From assembly GCA_003313425.1 (NCBI GenBank), contig NHZP01000021.1:1-64000 (forward strand): a DNA stretch of 64,000 bases, in the 5' to 3' direction. The notes under the pieces were generated by a model that was given only the letters and a program-made list of their open reading frames with translations, searched no databases and had not been told where the DNA came from. The stretch is from Pseudopyrenochaeta lycopersici (Eukaryota > Ascomycota > Dothideomycetes > Pleosporales > Pseudopyrenochaetaceae). The stretch's first letter is position 1. Each line of letters starts with the position of its first letter. Positions 9,948-21,830 of the stretch are shown here, piece by piece. The translations under genes were made by a program, and so were the position numbers.

Positions 9948-12900
9948 GATAGATTTCCTAGAAAAATCCTTAATAAACTGTTAGTTAAAGTTAACAAATC
10001 CTATAAATAACTGTATATCTTTAACTATTTTAGGTTTAGGCTATTCTTTTACTACTCTTATTTTCTCTTCGCTTATCTTTACTCTGTATACACCTACTAT
10101 GTATCTTAGGAATTTAACTTCTTCCTTATAGAACTCGCATTTCTTAGGTTTAAGCAGCAAACTAAATCTTCCTAGACAGGCAAGGACTATTTTAACGTGC
10201 TTAATGTGTTCCTGTAGGTTCTTAGAGTATACAAGAATATTATTAAGGTATGTAATAACAAATATATCTAGGTATTCTCTTAACACGTTATTAATAAGTA
10301 CCTAGTATATCGCTAGTGCGTTAGTAAGACTAAAAAGTATTACTGTATACTTATAGTAACTATAGCGCGTCCTAAACACAGTCTTCTATTCTTCACCTTC
10401 CTTTATATAAATAAGGTTATACGCTCTTCTTAAGTCTAATACTATAAAGACTTTCGCAAAGGCTAGTTAATCCCGTAATTCTACTATATTTAGTAAAAGG
10501 TATTAATTTTTTACTATAATATTATTAAGCTTTTAATAGTTAACGCATAATCTTAACTTCCTATTCTTCTTTAGTATAAATAGTATAGGGTATCCTACTA
10601 GCAATTATAATTCCCTAATAAATCCCTTTTTTAAGTTCGTCTTAATATATTCGCGCAGGGTCTTAAGTTCTTTTTCTAATAAACTGTAAATTAGGCTGAA
10701 AGTTAGTTACTTTCCTTCTTGTAGGATAATCTTATAATCCTAGGGTTAATACTTAGGTAATACTTTTATACTTATCTCTTCCTAAAAGAGTAACTTATAT
10801 TCTTTATACTTGTTAGGGATTACTAGAGTTATGCTTTGCTCCTTAACTCTAGCTTGTTAGTCTAAGGGCCTCCTATTAGTACCTGCTGAGTTAGACCCTT
10901 ATATCTTAAGGTTGTCCTTATTTAAAGTAAGGATCCTAATTATTATCTTCTTATCTACCTAGGCACTTGGCTGTAGCGTAGGCTTGCTCGTAGTTACGTC
11001 TACTCTACAGCATTTAAACGAGAACTTTTTTCTTTTCTAATCTATGTCTAGACTATGTTCTCTTAACTATAAGAGTCCTAGTATTATATTATGTTGTGAT
11101 AGTCTAAAGACATCTAGGTTAATTATTTCCCTATAGTTCTAGATAATAAGTTGCACGCTCTGTACTTCGTGTGTAATTACAGACTCTAATAGTATTAGTT
11201 ATCTATTAGCTACTGTTAATAGATATAGTACTAATTTTAATAATAGGACAAGGCTAGCTTGTTCTATCGCTCGCGCAGAAATATAGCTCTATTATACTCT
11301 AGAATCTACTAGTGCCTTTATCTAGCTTCTGTTAAGCTTAATATTTAGCTTAAAGAGTCCTTATATACCTATTATATATAGAGTTTATAATTCTTACTTA
11401 TTAGTAGGCGCGACTCTAAAAAAGACTCCTCTTAATACCTATTTAGTGTCTTAATGTCTTTATATTTAAGGTAGTAAGGGTTAAAGCACGTTTACTATTA
11501 CTATTAATTATATTCTCTGTTAAAGATAAGCTGCATTACTATAATAGCCGCAGAGTCTTTAATCCCTAGAAAGTAGAGGACAGTCCTCTTATCTTATAGG
11601 TAGTTGTTGCATTTAACTTTAGGATAATTATACTATTAGTATTTGCATTAGTAAAACAAGTAAGAGAAGTATCCCTATTCTGTCTTACTTAAGTAGTGTA
11701 TAGCGCACAGGTCTGTAGTACAGAAAGACTAGTAGATAATACTATATCGCTTATTACGTGGATCTATTAAGTAGTCTAGTACTAGTTTTTTTAGTCCTTC
11801 GCGCATAGTATATAGGGTTTAAGCCGCCTCTGCGCGCTCGTAATAGTCTCTAGCTTCGTCCTCTGTAAGAAGCTAGTTAGAGTCGACGTTTTCTTTATCG
11901 TCCTCCTAATACATTTATTATTTAAGCTAAGTATAGATGTCTTATTTCTTACTATCTATAAGCACAATCTTACTATATAAATTAACTTAAAGGTATCCTT
12001 ATTATACTAGGTCCTAAGTATTAAGTATATAGAAGGCGTCTTCCCTTACTAATAGTAGTATTATTTAGCGTCGTAGTGTGTATTTAGGGGTCTTAACTAC
12101 TAGGGGTTCTAGTACCTATATTTATTTAGCTTATTAAAGTTTCTATAGTGCGTCCCTAACACTTACAGGTTACTATACTTCTTTAGCTTTTTCTACCTAT
12201 TCTTATATTATCTTCGTGTAATGTTTAGGGTAGTTATAGTATTCCTATAACATGTCTTACATCGCTTATTTAGCTAGGATAATTATACTTATTCCTTATT
12301 TTATAGCTACTTCCTATTCTTCTAGGGTTAACGCATTAATATATTATACCTTATACATATATTATGCGTATAGTTAGCAGTTAAGTTCTGTAATATCTTT
12401 TTCTGCTTCTATAGGCGTAAATAGCCTTAGGGTTCCTAGTTAATGTTATTCCTAGAAGTTCTCTATTTTTTATTCTTTAGTTAAGAGCACTATAGTATTA
12501 TTAAGGTCTTCCGCAGCATCTTTATAGACTAGGGATAAGGAGCTGCTACTCTCTTTTTCCTTATTACTATACTAGGTTCCTAGAATCCCTTTCCTAGTAG
12601 GTTCTAAGAGAGGTAGCTGTAGTATATCTATACTTTAAGCCTCTTCTTCTTAAGTTGCGACGACTTCCTATATTTTATCGTCGCTGTTTTCTTCTTTTAT
12701 AACTATTATATTAATCTAGGGGGTTACCTTATTCTTACTTCTATAGTCTTTAGCTATATAGCTTTTCTTATTACAGTTAAAATAGGTTATTTCTTTTTTC
12801 TTCCTGCTCTTACCTAATTTCCCTCTGTTAAGGTTATCTAGATGTATTACCTTAGGGCCTCCTAATATGTACTATCTAGGTACTCCCTGTGGTTAATACT

Positions 12901-13579
12901 AGTGTCGTAGGCGACTGTTGTTTAGCTTATTGCGATAATCTTTCTAAGGTTTCTTATCTTCTTTTGTTTATCCTAGTTATTATCCTGCGAGTTGTACGCG
13001 AAGCTTATAGAGCTCTATATCTAGTTAGATAGTCTTATTAATTAGGTTATCTAGTATTATAATTTTCGTGCCTGTACGCATAAGCTTAGTCTAGACGTCT
13101 GCTTTTAGGCCTTGTTTATACATAGTTTTTAAGGTATTATTATTCTAACTAGTCTATCTAGCGTAGCCTAGGAATTTGTTAGTATAGTTAGCTATAGACT
13201 TAGTTTATTACATGTTTTAAATCTTGCGTTCTGTAATAGTTGCTACGTTTAGGAGTCTAAACGCTTAACGCATGCATGCTTTAAATCTTTCTGTATTCTT
13301 AAACATAACGATAAGTTCTTAAGGCTTTTTGCTGTCGCTTATGTACTTAACTAGGTAAGGTTTTACCTATTTAGCAGCTTCGCCTCTTATATAGCTAGAC
13401 ATAAGTACTGCTTAGTCGTCGTCGTCTATAGTAGTCGCATTAAACTTAAAGAAGAGGTTAAACTAAAGTAACTATTCTTTAAGCTTAAAGCAATCTCTAT
13501 AGAAGAGGTCTGGTTTAGCAACAGCGTTGCCTGGCCTAGTAGTATAATAGTTTATATTGTCTATCTTAGTGTTACTTAT
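9948..13579 (-). pseudogene. pol: Gypsy-A gag-pol (RT through gag)
   Basis: Heavily decayed. The RT core is at 10041-10600, with an active site now read as TYLNNILVYS (YLDD with Asp-to-Asn changes, as RIP would give). Protease-like sequence is around 11080-11330, a degenerate zinc knuckle near 12755-12810, and the gag start at 13577-13579, where the probable ATG is now ATA. It is collinear with the inverse of Gypsy-C. Stops of TAG/TAA type occur every few codons. Confidence 0.75.
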
Positions 13580-13596
13580 CTTAAGGGTATTTAAAG

Positions 13597-14032
13597 TGTA
13601 AAGAATCTTAAAAGCTATTAGTAAGAATAACTAGTAAGATTACAAGGTTGGTTCTCTAGGATAGAGTAAGAGACTAGATAGAAGGAGGGGTTTAATACTA
13701 AGATAGTAAGAGGGCGCTTCTGTAAAGAGTACTAAGGGTTAAGAATAATTAGTATTGCTATTACTATACTGTAGAGTATAATATTAAGTTAAACATAATA
13801 AGCTGTAAGGGTTTATTACTGTAATCTATATACACAGGGAGTCTTATAAGACTGTACTGTTCTTACAGAGTCTTATGTAGAGACTAGATGTCGGAGTGTG
13901 AGATCCTTGAGACCGTGAGACTCGTGACGAGTCACGTGTTCCTTTCTTAACGCAGCCTTGTGCCTAGCGCACGCACCAGGCCGCGGGGCTTCTTAAGGCG
14001 GTTGTCCCTCGGTATGTTCTTGGGTCGTAACA
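13597..14032 (-). repeat. 5' LTR of Gypsy-A
   Basis: 436 bp with TG...CA ends, directly upstream of the gag start on the minus strand. About 230 bp of it (13597-13833) matches the Gypsy-C LTR, but the remainder (13834-14032) is unrelated to Gypsy-C U3. A 90-bp stretch, 14033-14122, separates it from Gypsy-C and holds nothing recognisable. Confidence 0.8.
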
Positions 14033-14122
14033 GTAGTAAAAGAAGAAGAAAGAGTTAGAGGAAAAGCTCTTTATATACGCACGAGTAAGTAAATAACTAA
14101 CTTCTTTTCTACTTTATGTTAT

Positions 14123-14485
14123 TGTTAGGATCTGGGATCCTAGACATGGAGGGAGAGCCTCAGACGCTGACGACTAGTTAGGGAGCACCAGTGTTCCACT
14201 CTGTCACATGTCACGTGACCGCTCGCTCTGCTAAGGACGAGCGCGTTATGTATATAGATTACAGCAATGAACCCTTATAGCTTATTATGTTTAACTTAAT
14301 ATTATACTCTACAGTATAGTAATAGTAATACTAATTATTCTTAAACCCTTAGTACTCTTTATAGAAGCGCCCTCTTACTATCTTAGTATTAAAACCCCTT
14401 CTATCTAGTCCCTTACTCTATCCTAGAGAACTAACCTTACAATCTTATTAGTTATTCTTACTAATAGCTCTTAAGATTCTTTACA
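14123..14485 (+). repeat. 5' LTR of Gypsy-C
   Basis: 363 bp with TG...CA ends. It lacks the 31-bp GC-rich expansion seen in the 3' LTR and is otherwise collinear with it. Confidence 0.9.
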
Positions 14486-14502
14486 CTTTAAACACCCTTA
14501 AG

Positions 14503-16871
14503 ATAAGTAATACTAAGATAGATAACACAAACTATTATACTACTAGGCTAGGCAACGCTGTTGCTAAACTAGACCTCTTCTACAGTAATCGCTTTAAGCT
14601 TAAAGAATAGTTACTTTAGTTTAACCTCTTCTTTAAGTTTAACGTAACTACTATAGACGACAACAACTAAGCAGTACTTATATCTAGCTATATAAGAGGC
14701 GAAGCTGCTAAATAGGTAAAGCCTTACCTAGTTAAGTACATAAGCGACAGTAAAAAGCCTTAAGAACTTATTATTATGTTTAAGAATACGGAAAGATTTA
14801 AAGTATATATGCGTTAAGCGTTTAGACTCTTAAACGTAGTAACTATTATAGAACGTAAGATTTAAAACATGCGATAAACTAAGTCTGTAGCTAACTATAC
14901 TAACAAATTTCTAGGTTACGCTAGATAAACTAGTTAGAATAATAATACCTTAAAAACTATATATAAATAAGGCCTAAAAGCAGACGTCTAGACTAAGCTT
15001 ATGCGTACAGGCACGAAAATTATAATACTAGATAACTTAATTAATAAGACTATCTAACTAGATATAGAGCTCTACGAGCTTTATATGCGACTTACAGGAC
15101 AGCGACCTAGATAAATAAAAGAAGACAAGAAACTGTAAAAGGATTATTATAACAGGTCTAACAGCAGCTGCTTACGCTACTAACAGCAGCCCTAAGGGGT
15201 CCTAGTGTAAGGCAGTCAACACGCACAGTTGGGACGGTCTTAGTTGAAGAAACTCAATTTAAAAGGAAATGGACAAAATAGCAGATACCTCTCACCTTCG
15301 GGGGAGAGGTGCTGCCTATATACATGAGCTAGAGCAGGCTAGTCCCGATCCAGTTACCTAGCTTGGTGAAAGGTAAGAGGTAACAGTTACCTTTCACCTG
15401 CGTCTAGTAACTTGGCAGGATCGTTACCTTTCACCTGCGTCTAGTAACTTGGAAGGATTGAACCCTTTCGCCTGCGTCTAGTAACCTGAAAGGATTGAAC
15501 CCTGACACCTAGGGCACTATACGTTCAGAGGATCTAAGGCAATACATCTAGATAACCTTAATAGAGGAAAATTAGGTAAAGGTAGGAAGAAGAAAGATAT
15601 AACTTATTTTAACTATAATAAGAAAGGCTATATAGCTAAAGACTATAAAAATAAAAATAAAGTAACCCCCTAGATTAATATAATAGTTATAAAAGAAGAA
15701 AATAATAATAATAAAACATAGGAAGTCGTTATAACCTAAGAGGAAGGAGCCTAAGATATAGAGGTATTACAGCTACTTCTCTAGGAACTTACTAAAAAGG
15801 GGATTCTAGGAACCTAGTATAGCAATAAAGAAGAAGAGAGCAGCAGCTCCTTATCTCTAGTCTATAAAGATACTAAAGAAGACTTTAATAATACTATAGT
15901 ACTTCTAACTAAGGATTAAAAAAGGGAAAACTTCTAGAAATAATATTAACTAGGAACGCTAAGGCTATTAACGCCTACAGAGGTAGAAAAAGATATTACA
16001 GAACTAAACTACTAACTATACGCGTAACATATATACAAAGTATAATATATTAACGCGTTAACTCTAAAGGAATAGAAAGCAGCTATAGTATAAGGAATAA
16101 GTACAGTTATCTTAGCTAAATAAGTAATATAAGATATATTACGGGAACACTATTATTACCCTAAACATTATACAAAAGTAATATAAGAATAGGCGGAAAA
16201 AGCTAAAGAAGTATAGTAACCTGTAAGCGTTAAGGACGCACTATAGAAACTTTAACGAGCTAGATAAATATAGGTACTAGAACCCCTAGTAGTTAAAACC
16301 CCTAAATATATACTATAACGCTAAATACTACTACTACTAACACAGGAAGACGCCTTCTACGTACCTAACACTTAGGACCTAGTATAATAAGGGTACCTTT
16401 AAGTTAATTCCTATAGCGAGATCGTGCTTACAGATAGTAAGAAATAAGATATTTATACTTAACCCTAACTAGCTACTTATAGAAGAAGAAGCTAGAAACC
16501 ACTATAAGCGCGCAGAGGCAGCTTAAACCCTATATACTATGCGCAAAGGACTACAGAAACTAGTACTAGACTACTTAATAGATCTACGTAATAAGCGATA
16601 TAGTATTATCTACTAGTCTTTCTGTACTACAGACCTATACGCTATACACTATTTAAGTAAGACAGAATAGAGATACTTCCCTTACTTATTTTACTAATAC
16701 AAATACTAATAGTATAATTATCTTAAAGTTAAGTGCGATAACTACCTATAAGATAAGAGGACTGTCCTCTACTTTCTAGGGATTAAAGACCCTGCGGCTA
16801 TTATAGCGATGCAGCTTATCTTTAATAGAGAATGTAACTAGTAGTAATAGTAAACGTGCCTTAACCCCTAC
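14503..16871 (+). pseudogene. gag: Gypsy-C gag, interrupted by a solo LTR
   Basis: The frame starts at an ATA (14503-14505) where an ATG is expected; Gypsy-A has the same change. The capsid-like region spans 14530-15150. The solo LTR at 15206-15507 breaks it. It resumes with a degenerate zinc knuckle (YFNYNKKGYIAKDY, about 15605-15650). The coding sequence continues to 16871, where Gypsy-D is inserted. Numerous TAG/TAA codons. Confidence 0.7.
15206..15507. repeat. Solo LTR of an unrelated family, little affected by RIP
   Basis: 302 bp beginning TGTAAGG and ending CTGACA, flanked by CCTAG on both sides (15201-15205 and 15508-15512), which marks a solo LTR. It contains three imperfect tandem units of about 36 bp at 15389-15500 around a CACCTGCGTCTAGTAAC core. 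CA and TG dinucleotides are frequent, unlike the surrounding sequence. Orientation and parent element are unknown. Confidence 0.75.
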
Positions 16872-17249
16872 TGTGGAGTTAACAAGGTGGTTCGGCACAA
16901 TCCCGCAGTTCTGGTGTTGTGAATGAGAGGAAACGTTGGAATCCAAGCGTGCGTGAATAACAGGAGCAGCCCTGCCTGTGCAGTCTGCTAGAAACGAAGG
17001 TAAGTATGGAGCCTGATTAAAAGTAATAAACAAAATGGTCTGAAATCTCATGAATTGACGTAGCTAATGCACTAGCTACTTTGCAAAATCTCAGTTTTGA
17101 AGTGAATTCTCGTGGAGTGTGGTGCATAGTGCATCACGTTTGGTGCATGACGTTGAGATCTCTCGCATCTTCAAGTCTTATCATCAAATCTCGCTGACAA
17201 AGGAAACCCATCATCACCTGATTGCCCAGGTACCCTGTGCAACGGCACA
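16872..17249 (-). repeat. 3' LTR of Gypsy-D
   Basis: 378 bp. I count five differences from the 5' LTR, all transitions. Next to it, 17250-17262 reads AGTAGGGGAGGTT on the minus strand, a good polypurine tract. Positions 17263-17624 between the tract and the extra gene hold purine/pyrimidine-biased sequence with an (AAAG)n run at 17358-17380 and no gene I can support. Confidence 0.9.
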
Positions 17250-17262
17250 AACCTCCCCTACT
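17250..17262 (-). promoter_or_regulatory. Polypurine tract of Gypsy-D
   Basis: The minus strand reads AGTAGGGGAGGTT immediately 5' of the 3' LTR, the canonical position for the plus-strand primer. Confidence 0.65.
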
Positions 17263-17624
17263 TCGAGCTCAGTCCCATTGAGCTCACAACTCCTACTTAT
17301 CGTTCCTTCTCCTCGCAAGTAGAACTACCAGCAGGAGGAGAAGAGAACTGGGAAAAGGAAAGAAAGAAAGAAAGAAAGAAATTGTTGCCCCACGAATAAA
17401 GGGAAGGCAGCATAGGCTGCATTTCTGCAGGAGGAGCAGTCCTCGTAATTGTGCAGGTTCCTTCATGAACTCTCGCACTTCATCGTCAAATCTCCTAAAG
17501 ACAGTAGGAAAAACAAAAGAAAATGCGCCTTAACCTTACTGTTAAAGACGCTAGTAAGTATACTATCGTCCTAGTATCCCTTAAACAACCTAGAGGTACT
17601 TAGCTAATCAGAGTCTGTTAAGCC

Positions 17625-20600
17625 TTACTTCTTCTTCTTAATCTCCTTAATCCTCTTACTACGACGAGGAGTCTGCGATAGTGTATGCAGATTTGACGCG
17701 CTTATGTTAGGTTGCGCTTGCCTAGGACGAGAAGGCGCAGGAGGAGGTCCTATAGGTAACTGACCAGGCGAATATTAACCTAGCGCCTGTTGCTGCGATA
17801 ACAACCTTCGTAAACTGGCATAAGTTAAAGTCTGTAGAGACTTAGTTGCGCTTCAGATAGACAGGCGCCTCAGTTTCTCCTTCCTGTCTAGCATCCTAGC
17901 AGCCTTACTATTAGAATTATTAGAAAGCTCCTTAAGAACCTTGTCTAGGGCAGTGCGTTATTTAACCTGCCTATCGTACTTCTACTACTCAGCTTCCTAA
18001 GCTAGATTTATACCTTTATTTAAGAAGAATAACCTGTTAGGTACACTAAGGTCTTTATCTTCCTTAAAAGTAAGCTTCTTATAATGCTAGCAGATAACCT
18101 AATACTCTTTAATTATTTTTACTATAGCCTTCCTAGTATCCTTAATAAATTAACAGATTAAACTAGGGTTAGGCTAATCTATAAATAAGTTAGTTAGTTC
18201 CTCTAAAACTAGCGGAGAATCCTATCTTAGCTAACAGTTTACAGCCTTAGTAATATTTAACGAGTACACTAGTGTAATATCTCTAGGAAAGGCTTACTTA
18301 ACGCCGCTATAGTAATTTAAGTGTCTAGACAGTAACTTTGGCGCAGCAGTTAAGCTTTAAAAGGCAGCAGCGAGCTCTTAATAGGAGCCTATCTTAGGAA
18401 TCTCTATCATAGTTATGTCCTCTTCTACCTTAATAAACTAAGGTAAGATAGTTTATTATTACTTGGTTGCAGGCCCAGTAAATCTATAAGGCAGCCTAGG
18501 ATTAGAGATGCGGACGTAACTAGCCTTGCAAGGCTGACTAAACTATTTAACGTTAGGGAATTTCGCACTGTAACTCTCTAGCTAGTCTCTCTTATCGTCC
18601 TATCCCTTAATGTAACTAGTAGAGTTCTTAAGTCTTAAGTTTTCTTACTAGTTCTAGTACTTGTGGATAATATTATAAAAGCTACGTAGTATCTACGTAC
18701 AGTTATCTTTATCTTTATTATTAAAAGAGACGCTTCCTTAGATAATATCTACGCCTCTGCCTAAGTATACAGCCTCAGAGATATTCAAGTTAACGTAACA
18801 GAAGTAAGTCCTATCCCTAGGCTTAGTGTATTTTGTGTAGTAAGGGTAGGAAATTAGGTTAGGCTCTTTTTATAAGACTGCGTACAGCAGCTAGTATTTA
18901 ATGTTACCTCGCACAAGCTGCTGTATTAACGAATAATACATTACCTGACACTAGCTAAGGTTACTTTTGCTATTAATTAGCTGCGTGTAGTAGAGGTACA
19001 TGTTAAAACTTTGATTAAGGATTGAGACTAGCTCAGGATTCTTAAAAATCTAGCTGAAGGCGTTGTAGGTAATGCTGCCGTATTCCTTAAATGCTTTAAC
19101 ATATACTCCCTAATTAAGAGCCTTAGTAACTTTATCCTAGTTAATTTAGACTTAAACTTTTGCTAGGCGATAATAATAGCTCTTTAGGTCTTGATGCGTA
19201 TAGTCTCCTTAAAACGGGGCTGAGAACAGAACTTAAGTTACTAGGTCCAATTAAAGCTAACCCTATTAATCCTAACAATAGTATAGTATCTTAAGCAGCT
19301 AAACTGTGTTTAAAATGCTAAGGCTTTAAGTAAGCAGGCCTATCTTACTAGCTACGTAACAGTAATATTACCAGCACACCCTGCGATAGTCAAATACCTA
19401 ACTACTCTGCCTATCCTTAAGAGTGCTGAAATTCACACACTCTTAATACCAGGTATTAATTAGCTAGACGCGCTTACTATTATTCAACTTCCTAGACGTA
19501 AGCAACGCGGTTATCTTAACTAGAGCAGACTGTTTGTTTATATAGTTGCATCTCTTACGCGATTTTACTGCGATACTGGTTTTAAGCGAGATGTCTTCTT
19601 TAATTAAGTCTTAAACGTTAATACTATTATTAAGTATTACTAGCAGTATTTCTAACTCTTCGCGTAACTACCTTACTAACTCTAAGTCTCTTACGCAAAT
19701 CTTATCTAGAGTAAGAGGCTGCGTAGAGGGAAATCTCTAACGCTGCCTAAGACGGAATTTCTCTTAAAGGGCCTCTACTGCCTTAACTTATTATTAAGTG
19801 CGCCTGTTTCCTCTTAAACGTTATTCTTCTGGCTGGATTTCTTAAATGCCTTTAGCTGTAATAGACAGCCTGTCTGTTTAAGGCTTGCCTAGCTTCTCTA
19901 GCTTATTCTAGATATTGCTTCTAAATTCTTTACTTATGCGTTAATAACTAAGACTAGAAAGCTTAATAACTTGCGTGCGCCCTCTAATATTTAATAAAGT
20001 AGCGGGGCTTTAGCTTCTAGCACGTTTAGAGGCAGTTATTGCTAAGGCTGTTATCTAGACGCTAGCCTTAGTTGTAGAATTATTCTTGCTATTGCTAGTA
20101 GTAGGAAGAAGTAACTTAGTCTGCTTATAATACCTAAAATAATTCTCTTGTAGCTACTTAGGTAGAATAGGCACATTTAGAGGAAGCTTCGTCCCTGTAT
20201 GTAATTACTTTCTATACTATTTAATTGCCTCTGTCTAGAATATCTAGTTAAGGTACCCTTGTCTAGAGCGCGTGTCTATATTGTTGGCTGTAATCTTAGA
20301 GGCAGGCATCTTATACTTATTAACGATACTGCGTAACTTAGCGTTACTATCCTTATAATACTTCTTTATCTAAGCAGGTATATTAGCTATCTGCTAACGT
20401 ACTTCTTCCTAGTTAGTAATATTAATAAATCTATCCTGCCTCCTCCTTGCAGATTATTATTAATAGTAAAGAGCTGTGTTAAGGAAGGGAGCAAGGTTAT
20501 CTAGTAAGGTCCTGCGTAGTAACTATTAGACTGCTGTTACGCTAGAGTGCGAGTACACTACCTAAACGGAATATGGAATAAGAACCTGCCTTAGTATATA

Positions 20601-21086
20601 CTGATAGTGTTTATCTAGATAGGCAAACGCGCTCTCTGTCTCCTTTTTCCTCTTCTTCTTATAAGTGTCTATGTCCTTAAGTATAGGATATTACTGCTTA
20701 AAAGCAGCGATGCCTCTATACTATAATATTAGGCTTAGTCTTCCTTTTAGAAATTCTTTAGTTATAATAATAAGGGTTAAAGTCTTGTTAAAGTAAGTTG
20801 CTAAGGCTACTATCTAATTATCTACTATGCCCTTCTGTTTAACAGGCGAGACTTGTAGTAAGCTTTAAACCTAAGTGTCTACTGTGATCCCTGCGTGCTA
20901 AAGGACTTTAACGTTACTATAATGCTTAAGCTTAGTTCTGTAGTCTTTAATAGCTTCTTTGCTAGTAAATTACATGATCTTTGTTGGCGCAGGCTTAATT
21001 GTGGTCGTAGTTGGTTGAGGATTTAGGTTTGACAGTAGGGGTGGACGCTTCTTAGGCTGTTTGGGTGTCTGAGGCGGCTGTGACAT
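17625..21086 (-). pseudogene. Extra gene of Gypsy-D: large protein with a possible double-stranded beta-helix (dioxygenase-like) region
   Basis: A frame from ATG 21084-21086 (MSQPPQTPKQPKKRPP) to TAA 17625-17627 is exactly 1154 codons with no net frameshift, though it carries many TAG/TAA codons at likely Gln/Trp positions. The N-terminus is Pro/Lys-rich. Around codons 760-830 it reads YFCYVNLNISEAV, a GRGVDII-stop-GSVSF block and DNCT. If Tyr764 and Asn766 are RIP-altered His and Asp, this gives HxD followed by the GxxIQGSxS...NCT pattern of a family of fungal hypothetical proteins that I recall as DSBH-like. The C-terminus is basic (KRIKEIKKKK). The frame may extend upstream of 21086, since 21100-21610 is also low in non-RIP stops. 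Role unknown; it is in the position of an accessory gene downstream of pol. Confidence 0.5.
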
Positions 21087-21830
21087 TGCTTGAAGTTTGT
21101 ACCTGATAGGTACTTATGTGTCTACCTTAGAAAGTTTTAATAGATAGTAACAGGAAGTAATAAAGAGAAACTTAGGCCCTACAGGATTAACTACAGGCTT
21201 AAGATTTAGAGGGGGTTTGAGCGGCGGAGGGTATCTTTCCCTCCCTAACTTTACTTAAAAGCCCCGCTAAGGCTCGTTAACGTAGTAAAAGGTAAAGTTA
21301 CTATTATTTTAACTCTTTCCTGTTGCCTAATTAGCTAGCATAGTAAGTCCTCTTAAGAGTTAGCTACTTAGGAACGTTTCCTAAGCAGGTCTTATCTTAC
21401 TGCTAAACGCAGCTATAAACTTACCTTTACACTTTAAAATATTAATTATCTTATCTTCTACCTCCTTTAATTGATTCTGTATCTTTGAATTGTCGCTCTG
21501 TGATCTTGTGGTTGCGTTATTCCTGTTAGCGCAGATATTAAGTTGTCTAGCTAATTAGCTTTTAGCAGGTCTTGCTAAGCTTACCTAGCGATTACTGATT
21601 GGCTAGACTCTTTAACACCCTAGTTTCTCTACTATTTTTGATCGCGCAGTAAGGAGATTAACCTCCCAGCGACTCTAAATGATATTTCGTTCAATTTTGA
21701 CTTATTTTTATGTGTCTGGGAGGTTACGCTGCGTATGTGTGATACTGAATATATAAAAAATATGCGAAAATTTGATAAAGGAAATACAGCCCCTCCCCTG
21801 CTTTAAGATAAAAGCCCGTCCCCTAGGCTT
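21087..21830. other. Spacer between Gypsy-D pol and its extra gene
   Basis: Part of this may be the upstream extension of the extra frame. It contains a copy (21547-21606) of an approximately 60-bp sequence repeated at 26315-26374. A palindromic pair, AACCTCCCAG (21660s) and CTGGGAGGTT (21716-21725), could form a stem of about 10 bp on a 45-base loop. CA/TG words are more frequent here than in pol. Confidence 0.4.

Larger units (their letters stand above)
1..14032 (-). mobile_element. Gypsy-A: RIP-decayed Ty3/Gypsy LTR retrotransposon, cut by the left window edge, host of nested insertions
   Basis: A minus-strand Gypsy element whose 5' LTR is 13597-14032 and whose gag starts near 13579. Its internal sequence (9948-13596, then 3327-3415, then 1350-1626) is collinear with the inverse of Gypsy-C pol and gag. 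It is interrupted by Gypsy-B at the GATAG duplication and by hAT-I at the GGCTTCCT duplication. Positions 1-1140 match the Gypsy-B family better than Gypsy-C, so the left end may be a recombinant or a different copy. The 3' LTR is outside the window. Every frame is riddled with TAG and TAA codons. Confidence 0.8.

Noticed and set aside
9601..9952. Overlapping ORFs on both strands at 9601-9952
   Set aside because: They coincide with the Gypsy-B 5' LTR, which is less RIP-altered and so has longer chance frames.
15206..15507. Possible SINE or tRNA-derived element
   Set aside because: No tRNA A/B box is recognised; TG...CA ends with a 5-bp duplication fit a solo LTR better.
16776..17051. Minus-strand ORF of 91 codons, with a near copy at 29171-29368
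   Set aside because: It lies almost wholly inside the Gypsy-D LTRs; the two copies reflect LTR identity, not a duplicated gene.
17293..17478. Minus-strand ORF of 61 codons
   Set aside because: Low-complexity Leu/Ser/Phe-rich translation of an (AAAG)n tract near the Gypsy-D polypurine tract.
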